Source: an uncultured Solimonas sp. (lineage in GTDB: Bacteria > Pseudomonadota > Gammaproteobacteria > Nevskiales > Nevskiaceae). Taken from it: a stretch of DNA of 21,018 nt. The position numbers and the translations under genes were made by a program. Shown here piece by piece: positions 1 through 7,991 of the stretch (position 1 is its first letter; every line of letters starts with the position of its first letter). The notes beneath the pieces are model-generated. The model was given only the letters and a program-made list of their open reading frames with translations. It searched no databases and was not told where the DNA came from. The stretch lies in assembly GCA_946478985.1 (NCBI GenBank), contig CAMLDZ010000053.1, positions 1 through 21,018 on the forward strand, given 5' to 3'.

Positions 1-1743
1 TCAGGGCGCGGGCACGAAGTCCAGCAGGAACTGCCGGAATACCGCGGCGGCCAGCGCCGCGTCGTCCTCGCTCAGGGTTTCTTCGGGGTTGTGGCTGACA
101 CCGCCGGCGCCGCAGCGGACGAACAGCATGCCGACCTCGGTCAGGTGCGCCAGCATCATCGCGTCGTGGCCGGCGCCGCTGGGCAGATGGCGGACCTCGC
201 CGCTGCCGGTGACTTTGCGCACGGCAGCGGCGAGCCCGTGCTGCAGCCGCGGTGCGCAGGGCGTGGCGTCGGCGTGGACGATCTGCTCGTGCCACAGCTG
301 CACGCCGCGGCGCGCGGCGATCACCGCCGCTTCGGCGAGCACGTCGGCGACGGCAGCGTCGCGCAGCGCATCGTCCGGCGCGCGGATGTCGAGCGTGAAC
401 TCGCAGCGCCCCGGCACCACGTTGACGGCGCCGTTGGGGACATCGAGCCTGCCGACGGTGCCGACCAGGCCCGGCGCGCCGCTGCAGCGGCGCTCGACCG
501 CCAGCACGATCTCGGCGGCGGCGGCGGCGGCGTCGCGGCGCAGGTGCATCGGCACCGTGCCGGCGTGGCCGGCGCGGCCGTCGACGCGCAGGCGGAAGCG
601 GCGGCTGCCGGCGATGGCGCTGACCACGCCCAGCGGCAGATCCTCGTCGAGCAGCACCGGACCCTGCTCGATGTGCACCTCGACATAGCCGAGCGTGCGC
701 GCCGGATCGCGCGCCAGCGCGGCGATGTCCCGCGGATCATGGCCCGCCGCGCGCAGCGCGGCCTCCAGCGTGACGCCGTCGGCGTCCTGGCGCTGCAGCA
801 GGGCCGGGTCGAAACGGCCGGCGACGGCGCTGCTGCCGAGGAAGGTCGAGCGGAAGCGCACGCCCTCCTCCTCGCTGAAGGCGATGATCTCCAGATCGAA
901 CGGCAGGCGCAGGCCCTGCCGGCGCAGCTGCTGGACGACGACGATCGGCAGCAGGATGCCGAGGCGGCCGTCGTAGCGGCCGGCGTCGATCACGGTGTCG
1001 TAGTGCGAGCCGGTGATCAGCGTGCCGGCCTGCGGATCGCTGCCCGGCCAGCGGCCGACGACGTTGCCGACCGCGTCGATGGTGGCGTCGAACCCGGCCT
1101 GCAGCATCCAGTCGCGCAGGCGCCGCGCGGCGGCCTGGTGTGCCGCGCTCAGATAGGTGCAGCTCAGCGCCGGCGGCGTCTCGGTGTACTGCGCGAGCGC
1201 GTCGGCCATCGCCAGGATCTCGCGGCCCGGCGGCTCGGCGCAGCGGTCGGCGAGGCGGAAGTCGGCGATGCGCGCGATCTCGGCCAGCGCGGTGGCGCGC
1301 TCGGCATCGGCGTCGTGGCCGAGGCGGCGGCGCATCTCGGCGACGATGTCGTCGCGCTGGCGCCCCTTCACCGAGATGACGAACGGAAAGCCGAACTTGT
1401 CGCGATAGGCGGCGTTGAGCGCCTGCAGTTCGCTGACCGCGCCCGGTGCCGCGCCGGTCAGGCCGGCGCCGGCCTGTTCGGCGGTGGAGTCGACGGTCAG
1501 CTCGCCGCGCTGCGCGGCGGCGCCGGCCAGCTCCGGGTGCGCACGGATCAATGCCAGCTGCTGCGCCGGCGGCGCTTCGAACATCGTCGCGCAGAGCGCT
1601 TCGAGCAGGGTGAAGCGGCAGGCGAACGGCCGCCGCGCCGCCGTCTGTTCGGCGATCCATGGCGAGTGCTCGAAGATGCCGTCGAGCGCGGCGGCGAAGT
1701 CCGCCACCGTTGCCGCATTCAACGCGCTGAGATCCAGGGGCAT
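1..1743 (-). CDS. uraD-allC: Bifunctional OHCU decarboxylase / allantoate amidohydrolase fusion
   Basis: This 580-residue protein carries two purine-pathway enzymes. Residues 1-165 match OHCU decarboxylase (UraD), which converts OHCU to (S)-allantoin: a FEHSPWIAE start, the HPEL motif with catalytic His69, Ser86 and Glu89, and the FGFPFVISVKGR motif ending in Arg128. Residues from about 170 to 580 match M20-family allantoate amidohydrolase, a cytoplasmic metal-dependent enzyme: GSHYDTV (His247), the YDG aspartate (Asp258), FSEEEGVRF (about 289-297), HIEQG, and a C-terminal SHNPEE motif. All key residues in both halves look intact. The ATG at 1743 lies 6 bases after the puuE stop. It is the last gene of the operon in view; the TGA occupies bases 1-3, so any terminator lies outside. 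The two activities flank the PuuE step (allantoin to allantoate), so the fusion joins non-consecutive reactions. Family assignment is confident; a regioselective M20 amidase on a related ureide is a minor alternative. Confidence 0.93.
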   Translation of the reverse strand: MPLDLSALNAATVADFAAALDGIFEHSPWIAEQTAARRPFACRFTLLEALCATMFEAPPAQQLALIRAHPELAGAAAQRGELTVDSTAEQAGAGLTGAAPGAVSELQALNAAYRDKFGFPFVISVKGRQRDDIVAEMRRRLGHDADAERATALAEIARIADFRLADRCAEPPGREILAMADALAQYTETPPALSCTYLSAAHQAAARRLRDWMLQAGFDATIDAVGNVVGRWPGSDPQAGTLITGSHYDTVIDAGRYDGRLGILLPIVVVQQLRRQGLRLPFDLEIIAFSEEEGVRFRSTFLGSSAVAGRFDPALLQRQDADGVTLEAALRAAGHDPRDIAALARDPARTLGYVEVHIEQGPVLLDEDLPLGVVSAIAGSRRFRLRVDGRAGHAGTVPMHLRRDAAAAAAEIVLAVERRCSGAPGLVGTVGRLDVPNGAVNVVPGRCEFTLDIRAPDDALRDAAVADVLAEAAVIAARRGVQLWHEQIVHADATPCAPRLQHGLAAAVRKVTGSGEVRHLPSGAGHDAMMLAHLTEVGMLFVRCGAGGVSHNPEETLSEDDAALAAAVFRQFLLDFVPAP

Positions 1744-1749
1744 AGGGCT

Positions 1750-2685
1750 CTACGGAGGCGGAAAGCGGGCGCGCCAGTGCTCGGCGATGTCGATGCGGCG
1801 ACAGATCCAGACCTGCGCGTGCGCGCAGGCGTAGTCGACGAAGCGCTGCAGCGCGGCGAAGCGCGCCGGCCGGCCGACGATGCGGCTGTGCAGGCCCACC
1901 GACAACATCTTCGGCGCGTCCAGCCCTTGTGGATCGCCTTCCGCGTAAAGCGTGTCGAAGGCATCGCGCAGGTAGTCGAAGAACTGCGTGCCGCTGTTGA
2001 AGCCCTGCGCGGTGGCGAAGCGCATGTCGTTGGTGTCGAGCGTGTACGGCACCACCAGATGCGGCACGCGGCCGGCAGCGGTGTCGACCGCCGTCCAGTA
2101 CGGCAGGTCGTCGGCATACGAATCGGCGTCGTAGACGAAACCGCCGTGCTCGACCAGCAGCCGCCGCGTGTTGGGACTGTCGCGGCCGGTGTACCAGCCC
2201 AGCGGCGCGCTGCCGGTCAGCGTGCGGAAGATCCGCACCGCCTCGGCGATGTGCGCGCGCTCGGTGGCCTCGTCGATGTTCTGGTAGCTGATCCAGCGCA
2301 GGCCGTGGCAGGCGATCTCATGGCCCAGTTCGCGACAGACGGCGACCAGCTCCGGCGTGCGCGCCAGCGCCTGCGCGACGCCGAACACCGTCAGCGGCAG
2401 GCCGCGCGATTCGAACAGGCGCAGCACGCGCCAGACCCCGGCGCGCGCACCGTACTCGTAGAGCGATTCCATGCTCAGATGCCGCGCCGCGAACGGCTGC
2501 GCGTTGATGATCTCCGACAGGAAGGTCTCCGAGGCCGCGTCGCCGTGCAGCACGCAGTTCTCGGCGCCCTCCTCGACATTGAGGACGAACTGCAGCGCCA
2601 GCCGCGCGCCGCCCGGCCAGCGCGGATGCGGCGGCTGCCGCCCGTAGCCGAGCAGATCGCGCGGATAGGGCTGCACGGCGCTCAC
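1750..2685 (-). CDS. puuE: Cofactor-independent allantoinase PuuE
   Basis: PuuE hydrolyses (S)-allantoin to allantoate in the cytoplasm. It belongs to the polysaccharide-deacetylase-like superfamily and is unrelated to the metal-dependent AllB. The 311 residues match the usual family length. Visible family motifs include YPRDLLGYG near the N-terminus, the LNVEEGAEN block, LGHEIACHGLRWISYQ in the middle, and GWYTGRDSPNTRRLL followed by YDADSYADDLPYW. I chose the GTG at 2685 because it overlaps the TGA of the preceding regulator gene (GTGA) and the recognisable protein begins directly after it; an upstream extension of the frame shows only arginine/alanine-rich shadow sequence. The TAG stop is 6 bases before the uraD-allC start. 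It supplies the step between the two halves of that fusion protein. Confidence 0.93.
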   Translation of the reverse strand: MSAVQPYPRDLLGYGRQPPHPRWPGGARLALQFVLNVEEGAENCVLHGDAASETFLSEIINAQPFAARHLSMESLYEYGARAGVWRVLRLFESRGLPLTVFGVAQALARTPELVAVCRELGHEIACHGLRWISYQNIDEATERAHIAEAVRIFRTLTGSAPLGWYTGRDSPNTRRLLVEHGGFVYDADSYADDLPYWTAVDTAAGRVPHLVVPYTLDTNDMRFATAQGFNSGTQFFDYLRDAFDTLYAEGDPQGLDAPKMLSVGLHSRIVGRPARFAALQRFVDYACAHAQVWICRRIDIAEHWRARFPPP

Positions 2686-3419
2686 GCCTCGGCCGCCCCA
2701 AGCACTGCATAGAGATCGACACCCGGCGATTCGACGTCCTCCAGGCGCAGGTCGGCCAGCACATGGCCGAGATGGTCGGTCATCATCTGCGCCGCTTCGG
2801 CGCGGCGCTGCGTCAGCGCCGCCAGCAGATCCTGGTGCTCGTCCGGCGGACACAGCGCCGCACCCGGCTTCTGGTAGACGGCGACGATCAGCGAGGAGCG
2901 CGAGATCAGCTCGCGCAGCAGTTGCAGCAGCGTGGCGTTGCCGGCGCCTTCGGCGACCAGCAGGTGGAACTCGCCGGACAGGCGGATGCAGGCGCGGCGA
3001 TCCTTGGCGCGCCAGGCCAGCTTCTCCTGCTGCACGTGCTCGCGCAGCTTCTGCAGATCGGCGCGCGTCGCCCGCTCGATGAAATGCGCGACGGTGCCGG
3101 CCTCGATCAGGCGCCGCGCCTCGAAGATGTCGCGCGCCTCCTGCACGGTGGGGATCGACACCACGCCGCCGCGGTTCGGCAGCAGCGTCACCAGCTGGTC
3201 GTTGGCGAGCCGTTGCAGCACCTGGCGCACGCGCGTGCGGCCCAGGCCGAAGATCTCGCAGAGCCGGTTCTCGACCAGCCGCGAGCCCGGCGGCAGGCTG
3301 TGATCCATGATCGCCGCGAAGATGCGCTCGTAGGCCTGCTCGACGCCGTTGCCGCGCGCGGCGGCACGCGGCGCGCGGCGCACCGCGGCCAGCGCATTCT
3401 TTTCCAGTGGTTTGTTCAT
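2682..3419 (-). CDS. GntR-family transcriptional regulator with FCD ligand domain
   Basis: This 245-residue protein has an N-terminal winged helix-turn-helix (the ERIFAAIMDHSLPPGSRLVE and FGLGRTRVRQVLQRLANDQL region, followed by the LLPNRGGVVS wing) and a C-terminal helical FCD domain. Histidines in SGEFHLLVAE, DEHQDLLAAL and TDHLGHVLADL fit the FCD metal/ligand site. It lies inside the purine operon between guaD and puuE, so it probably controls the locus and itself; the ligand (perhaps a ureide or purine intermediate) is unknown. Two starts are possible. The ATG at 3449 overlaps the guaD stop as ATGA but has its AGGAG only 3 bases away. I prefer the ATG at 3419, which has GAGGAG about 11 bases upstream and a locally AT-rich start region. 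Candidate operators lie in the divergent promoter region (see 14884, 15209, 15409). Confidence 0.9.
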   Translation of the reverse strand: MNKPLEKNALAAVRRAPRAAARGNGVEQAYERIFAAIMDHSLPPGSRLVENRLCEIFGLGRTRVRQVLQRLANDQLVTLLPNRGGVVSIPTVQEARDIFEARRLIEAGTVAHFIERATRADLQKLREHVQQEKLAWRAKDRRACIRLSGEFHLLVAEGAGNATLLQLLRELISRSSLIVAVYQKPGAALCPPDEHQDLLAALTQRRAEAAQMMTDHLGHVLADLRLEDVESPGVDLYAVLGAAEA

Positions 3420-3445
3420 TGTTTCTTTTGCTCCTCGCACGTTGC

Positions 3446-4774
3446 TCATCCGCTCCTGACGGCGGTCAGGTCCTGCTCGCGGCCCTGCACCCAGCTGCCG
3501 CGGACTGTCGCGGTGTCGCCGAGCGTCATCAGCACCAGCAGTTTTTCCGCGAGCGTGGCGCAGGCGTCGAGCCGGCGCGACAGCAGCGGCGTCGCACGCA
3601 GATCCAGGACGATGAAGTCGGCCTCCCGCCCCGGCAGGAACGAGCCGATGCGATCTTCTAGGTCGAGGATCCGTGCGCCGCCGAGCGTCGCGAGGTAGAA
3701 CGCCCGCAGCGGCGTCAGGCGCTGCCCGCGGAGTTGCGCGACCTTATACGCTTCGCCGAGCGTGCGCAGCATGCTGAAGCTGGTGCCGCCGCCGACGTCG
3801 GTGGCGACGCCGTAGCGCAGGCCGCACAGATCGCTGGCGTCGAAGTCGAACAGGCCGCTGCCCAGATACAGGTTGGAGCTCGGCGCATGCGCCGCGCAGG
3901 CGCCGCAGGCCGCCATGCGGCTGCGCTCGCGCGCATCCAGGTGGATGCAGTGCGCGTAGATCGCCCGCTCGCGCAGCAGGCCGTGGCGGTCATAGACGTC
4001 GAGATAGCCGTCGGCATCCGGGAACAGCTGCGCCACCCAGTCGATCTCGCGCCGGTTCTCGGCCAGATGGCTGTGGATGTAGACGTCCGGGTAGTCGCGC
4101 GCCAGCCGTCCGGCCGCCTGCAGCTGCGCCGGCGTCGAGGTCGGCGCGAAGCGCGGCGTGATCGCATAGGCGAGCCGGTCCCGGCCGTGCCAGCGCTCGA
4201 TCAGCGCGCGCGAATCGCGCTCGCCGGTTTCGGCGCTGTCGCGCAGGTCCTCGGGGCAGTTGCGGTCCATCAGCACCTTGCCGGCGATCATCCGCAGGCC
4301 GCGTCGCTGCGCGGCATCGAAGAAGGCCTCGACCGAGGCGGCGTGCACGGTGCAGAACACCAGCGCGGTGGTGGTGCCGTTGCGCAGCAGCTCGTCGAGG
4401 AAGAACTCGGCGGTCTGCAGCGCGTAGTCGAAGTCACCGAAGCGGCGCTCGAACGCGAAGACGTAGCGCTGCAGCCATTCCAGCAGATCGCGGCCGGCCG
4501 AGCCGATCACGTCGGTCTGCGGAAAATGGATATGCGTGTCGATGAAGCCCGGCAGCAGCAGCGCATCGCGATGCTCGCGCAGCGCCACGTCGGCGCCGAG
4601 CTGCGGCAGCAGCTGCGCGGCGGCGCCGGCCGCCTCGACGCGGCCGTCGCGGATCAGCAGCAGGCCGTCGTCGTGATAGACGCAGTGGCCGGCGGCCAGC
4701 GCGGCGTCCGCCTCGGCCGCGCCCGGATCGGCGGTGAAGTACAGCAGCGCGCCGCGGTGTGCCTGCAGGCTCAT
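3446..4774 (-). CDS. guaD: Guanine deaminase
   Basis: GuaD is a zinc-dependent amidohydrolase that converts guanine to xanthine and ammonia, feeding the xanthine dehydrogenase in the same operon. The 442-residue protein shows the family pattern: GFIDTHIHFPQTD with metal ligands His81 and His83, the NGTTTALVF segment, HSHLAEN, a YAHCIHLD motif, and TDVGGGTSFSML with the metal-binding aspartate. The C-terminal part includes LGGARILDLEDRIGSFLPGR, typical of amidohydrolases (quoted in part). The ATG at 4774 overlaps the puuD TGA as ATGA and is preceded by GGGAG 7 bases away. The gene ends in an ATGA overlap with an alternative start of the GntR gene. The open frame continues far upstream through the puuD region, but that extension is an out-of-frame shadow and not part of GuaD. 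Confidence 0.95.
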   Translation of the reverse strand: MSLQAHRGALLYFTADPGAAEADAALAAGHCVYHDDGLLLIRDGRVEAAGAAAQLLPQLGADVALREHRDALLLPGFIDTHIHFPQTDVIGSAGRDLLEWLQRYVFAFERRFGDFDYALQTAEFFLDELLRNGTTTALVFCTVHAASVEAFFDAAQRRGLRMIAGKVLMDRNCPEDLRDSAETGERDSRALIERWHGRDRLAYAITPRFAPTSTPAQLQAAGRLARDYPDVYIHSHLAENRREIDWVAQLFPDADGYLDVYDRHGLLRERAIYAHCIHLDARERSRMAACGACAAHAPSSNLYLGSGLFDFDASDLCGLRYGVATDVGGGTSFSMLRTLGEAYKVAQLRGQRLTPLRAFYLATLGGARILDLEDRIGSFLPGREADFIVLDLRATPLLSRRLDACATLAEKLLVLMTLGDTATVRGSWVQGREQDLTAVRSG

Positions 4775-5985
4775 CGCGGCGCTCCCTGATCGATCCAGTC
4801 GAGCAGCTGCTGGCGCTCGTCGGCGCTCATGCCGGTGACATTGCCCAGCGGCATGGTGCCGGCGGCCAGCTGCGCGCGCAGCAGCGGCGCCTGGCGCTGC
4901 AGCAGCGCGTCGTCGTCGAGGCGCAGGCCCAGCGGCGGCGCGGCGAAGCCCGGAAAGCTCGGCCGGGCGGCGTGGCAGCCGACGCAGCGCTGCTCGACGA
5001 TCTGCCGCACCGTCGCGAACGGCACCGCACTGGCCGCCGCCGGTGCGGCGGTGCCGGCGACCGGCAGCGGCCGCACCAGCAGCAGCACGCCGAGCAGCAG
5101 CACCGCCGCCAGCAGCAGCGGCCAGACCGGCGTGCGGCCCCCGCGCTCGTGTGCCTTGTGCCGCGCGACGAACCAGGCGCGCACCGCAGCACCGGCGGCG
5201 GCGATGCCGATCAGCGCCAGCGCGCGCTGCTCGGCGCCGTACAGCAGCGCGTAGTGGTTGCTGATCATCGCCAGCAGCACCGGCAGCGTGAAATAGGTGT
5301 TGTGCAGCGAGCGCTGCTTGCCGCGCAGGCCGTCGCGCGGCTCCGGGGCGCGGCCCTCGCGCATCGCCGCCACCGCGCGGCGCTGGCCGGGAATGATCAC
5401 GAAGAAGACGTTGGCGACCATGATCGTGCCGAGCAGCGCGCCGAAGTGCAGGTAGGCGCCGCGGCCGCTGAACACCGCGCACAGGCCCCAGGCGGCGGCG
5501 GCGACCAGCAGTCCGATCGCCAGCGCCAGCAGGCGCGGCCGCGCGGCGAGCGGCGAGCGGCACAGGCCGTCGTAGACCAGCCAGCCGCCGAGCAGCGCGC
5601 CGGCGCCGAGCGCCACCGCCTGCCAAGCGGCCAGCGGCAGCACCGCCGGATCGATCAGGTAGCGCTGCGGCGCCAGCCAGTACAGCAGCGCCAGCAGCGC
5701 GATGCCGCTGAGGAAGGTGCTGTACGCCTCCCAGTAGAACCAGTGCAGCGTCGCCGGCAGCTGCGGCGGCGCCAGCTGGTATTTCTGCGCGTGGTAGAAG
5801 CCGCCGCCGTGCACCGCCCACAGCTCGCCGGCGACGCCGCGCGCGGCGTGCTGCGGATCGGCCGGCTTGAGCAGGTGGTTGTCGAGCCAGACGAAGTAGA
5901 AAGAGGCGCCGATCCAGGCGATGCCGACGACCAGATGCGTCCAGCGCAGCAGCAGGCTCAGCCAGTCGAGCAGATAGGCTTCCAT
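4771..5985 (-). CDS. puuD: Membrane urate oxidase with cytochrome c domain (PuuD)
   Basis: PuuD oxidises urate to 5-hydroxyisourate and passes electrons to its own cytochrome c domain, and presumably on to the respiratory chain, rather than making hydrogen peroxide like soluble uricase. The 404-residue protein has an N-terminal integral-membrane region (DUF989 type; several hydrophobic helices between residues 8 and 305, with conserved HWFYWEAYSTF near 81-91 and the NVFFVIIPGQRR segment near 192-203). A C-terminal cytochrome c domain has the haem motif CVGCH (Cys334, Cys337, His338) and a candidate axial methionine at Met378 in TMPLGN. The ATG at 5985 is 3 bases after the preceding permease stop, with GGGAAG 7 bases upstream. 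UraH and UraD, which act on its product, are in the same operon. Confidence 0.94.
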   Translation of the reverse strand: MEAYLLDWLSLLLRWTHLVVGIAWIGASFYFVWLDNHLLKPADPQHAARGVAGELWAVHGGGFYHAQKYQLAPPQLPATLHWFYWEAYSTFLSGIALLALLYWLAPQRYLIDPAVLPLAAWQAVALGAGALLGGWLVYDGLCRSPLAARPRLLALAIGLLVAAAAWGLCAVFSGRGAYLHFGALLGTIMVANVFFVIIPGQRRAVAAMREGRAPEPRDGLRGKQRSLHNTYFTLPVLLAMISNHYALLYGAEQRALALIGIAAAGAAVRAWFVARHKAHERGGRTPVWPLLLAAVLLLGVLLLVRPLPVAGTAAPAAASAVPFATVRQIVEQRCVGCHAARPSFPGFAAPPLGLRLDDDALLQRQAPLLRAQLAAGTMPLGNVTGMSADERQQLLDWIDQGAPR

Positions 5986-5988
5986 GGG

Positions 5989-6915
5989 CTAGCTTCCCGG
6001 ATGAAACGGCTTGCCCAGCGCCGCCGGCTGGTTGAGCAGGATGCTGCGGCCGTCGCGGCAGATCAGCACCAGCACGACGATGGTCGCGGCGTACGGCAGC
6101 ATCGACAGGAACTCCGGCGAGAGGCGCAGGCCGAAGCCCTGCGCGTGCAGCTGCAGCACGGTGACGCCGCCGAACAGATAGGCGCCGGCCAGCACCCGCA
6201 GCGGTTTCCAGGTCGCGAACACCACCAGCGCCAGGGCGATCCAGCCGCGGCCGGCGCTGATGCCCTCGACCCACATCGGCGTCAGCGCGGTGGTCAGGTA
6301 GGCACCGGCGACGCCGCTGCAGGCGCCGCCGAAGGCCACCGCGGCGTAGCGGATCTTCTGCACCGGATGGCCGATCGCATGCGCGGTGGCCGGCGACTCG
6401 CCGATCGCGCGCAGCAGCAGGCCGCCGCGCGTGCGCCTCAGGAACCATTGCACGGCGACGAACAGCGCCACCGTCGCGTAGACCGGCACGTCGAAGTGGA
6501 ACAGCAGCGGCCCGAGCAGCGGGATGTCACCGAGCAACGGAATCGACAGCGCCTTGAGGCCGTCGATCGGCTGGCCGACCAGCGGCCGGCCGGCGAACGC
6601 CGACAGGCCGATGCCGAACAGCGTCAGCGCCAGGCCGGTGGCGACCTGGTTGGTCTGCAGCTGCAGCGTCAGGAAGCCGAACAGCAGCGACATCGCCACA
6701 CCGGCGGCGAGCGCCGCCAGATAGCCGAGCAGCAGGCTGCCGCTGGCCAGGCCGACCGCGAAGCCGCTCATCGCGCCGACCAGCATCGTGCCTTCCACGC
6801 CGAGGTTGAGCACGCCGGCTTTCTCGCTGACCAGCTCGCCGAGTGCCGCCAGCGCCAGCGGCGTCGCCGCGGCGACGGTGCTGGCCAGGATCGCGATCAG
6901 CATGTCGGCGTTCAT
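5989..6915 (-). CDS. ABC transporter permease, nucleoside/purine type (second permease)
   Basis: This 308-residue inner-membrane protein is a BPD_transp_2-type permease of the kind found in BMP-dependent nucleoside and purine ABC importers (NupQ/YufQ group). It is highly hydrophobic, with about 8-10 probable helices. The segment LGELVSEKAGVLNLGVEGTM near residues 26-45, and the later ATAHAIGHPVQKIRYAAVAF and GRGWIALALVVFATWKP segments, are typical of the group. The ATG at 6915 overlaps the TGA of the first permease as ATGA; an internal ATG at 6903 is a weaker alternative. It works with the neighbouring permease and the double ATPase. The substrate is inferred from context as a purine base or nucleoside, or a ureide. 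Confidence 0.9.
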   Translation of the reverse strand: MNADMLIAILASTVAAATPLALAALGELVSEKAGVLNLGVEGTMLVGAMSGFAVGLASGSLLLGYLAALAAGVAMSLLFGFLTLQLQTNQVATGLALTLFGIGLSAFAGRPLVGQPIDGLKALSIPLLGDIPLLGPLLFHFDVPVYATVALFVAVQWFLRRTRGGLLLRAIGESPATAHAIGHPVQKIRYAAVAFGGACSGVAGAYLTTALTPMWVEGISAGRGWIALALVVFATWKPLRVLAGAYLFGGVTVLQLHAQGFGLRLSPEFLSMLPYAATIVVLVLICRDGRSILLNQPAALGKPFHPGS

Positions 6916-7991
6916 GTGGTGCCGCGCGCCGCGGCCGGCGCGACGCGGCGCAGGCGGAAATTGACGAAGGCATCCATCGCCAGCAGGTAGAACAGCAGCA
7001 GGCCCTGGAACAGGCCGGTGACGGCGGCCGGCAGCGCGAGGTCGATCTGCGCCTGCTCGCCGCCGAGGTACAGCAGCGACATCAGCAGCGCCGCCAGGAC
7101 GATGCCGAAGGCGTGCAGGCGGCCGACGAAGGCGATGATGATCGCCGCGAAGCCGTAGCCCGGCGACACCTGCGGCTGCAGCTGCCCGATCGGCCCGGCG
7201 ACCTCGCCGATGCCGGCCAGGCCGGCGGCGCCGCCGCTGATCAGCAGCGCGATCCACACCGTGCGCTTGTCGCTGAAGCCGGCGTACGCCGCCGCCGCCG
7301 GCGCCAGGCCGGCGACCTGCATGCGATAGCCGGCGTGCGAGCGGGCGGTGAACAGCCACGAGGCCAGCGCCGCCAGCAGCGCGAAGACGATGCCGAGATT
7401 GATGCGCGTCTGCTCGACCAGGACCGGCAGCAGCTCCCAGTCGTTGAAGCTGCGCGACTGCGGGAAGTTGAACCCGGCCGGATCGCGCCAGGGGCCGTGC
7501 ACCAGATACGCCAGCAGCAGCTGCGCGATGTAGACCAGCATCAGGCTGGTGAGAATCTCGTTGGTGCGCCAGGCGCTGCGCAGCAGCGCCGGGATCGCCG
7601 CCCAGGCCATGCCGCCGGCGATGCCGGCGAGCATCATCAGCGGCAGCAGCCAGTGCGAAGGTGCATCGCCGAAGGCCAGCGCGACGCCGCTGCCGCAGAT
7701 CGCGCCGAGCACCAGCTGGCCTTCGGCGCCGATGTTCCAGACGTTGGCGCGGAAGCCGATCGCCAGACCCAGCGCGCACAGCGTCAGCGGCGCGGTCTTG
7801 ACCAGCAGCTCGCCGATGCCGAACAGCGAGTCCAGCGGCTTGAGGAAGACCACCGCAAAGGCGTGCAGCGGCTCCTTGCCGAGCGCCAGGAAGATCACGA
7901 AGCCGGTCGCGAACATCAGCAGCGCCGCCAGCAGCGGCGCCGCCAGGCGCATCGCCCGCGACGGACTCGCGCGCCGTTCAAGCCGCCACAT
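6912..7991 (-). CDS. ABC transporter permease, nucleoside/purine type (first permease)
   Basis: This 359-residue membrane protein is the partner permease (NupP/YufP-like, BPD_transp_2 family). It has a basic N-terminus, a first hydrophobic helix at roughly residues 14-36, then the family segment LAIGFRANVWNIGAEGQLVL in the first third and VSPGYGFAAIIIAFVGRLHA in the last third. I chose the ATG at 7991 (protein beginning MWRLERR) because GGAGG lies 6 bases upstream; the ATG 15 bases further upstream at 8006 has no ribosome-binding site. The start lies 14 bases inside the 3-prime end of the ATPase gene, and the stop overlaps the next permease as ATGA. No BMP-type substrate-binding lipoprotein gene lies beside it, where one is usually found. 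Confidence 0.9.
   Translation of the reverse strand: MWRLERRASPSRAMRLAAPLLAALLMFATGFVIFLALGKEPLHAFAVVFLKPLDSLFGIGELLVKTAPLTLCALGLAIGFRANVWNIGAEGQLVLGAICGSGVALAFGDAPSHWLLPLMMLAGIAGGMAWAAIPALLRSAWRTNEILTSLMLVYIAQLLLAYLVHGPWRDPAGFNFPQSRSFNDWELLPVLVEQTRINLGIVFALLAALASWLFTARSHAGYRMQVAGLAPAAAAYAGFSDKRTVWIALLISGGAAGLAGIGEVAGPIGQLQPQVSPGYGFAAIIIAFVGRLHAFGIVLAALLMSLLYLGGEQAQIDLALPAAVTGLFQGLLLFYLLAMDAFVNFRLRRVAPAAARGTT

Noticed and set aside
91..2712. Very long plus-strand open frame opposite uraD-allC and puuE
   Set aside because: Arginine/alanine/histidine-rich translation without domains; a GC-rich antisense shadow of two clear enzymes. The same holds for the long frames opposite xdhB/xdhA (10625-13303), puuD/permease (4759-6990) and the ATPase (7549-9873).
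3446..6448. A 1000-residue frame that looks like a fusion ending in guanine deaminase
   Set aside because: Only the last 442 residues are guanine deaminase; the rest is the wrong frame of puuD and the permease. A ribosome-binding site and ATGA overlap mark the true start at 4774.
5989..7779. A 596-residue permease frame
   Set aside because: Residues before the ATG at 6915 are a shadow of the first permease in another frame; the true permease is 308 residues.
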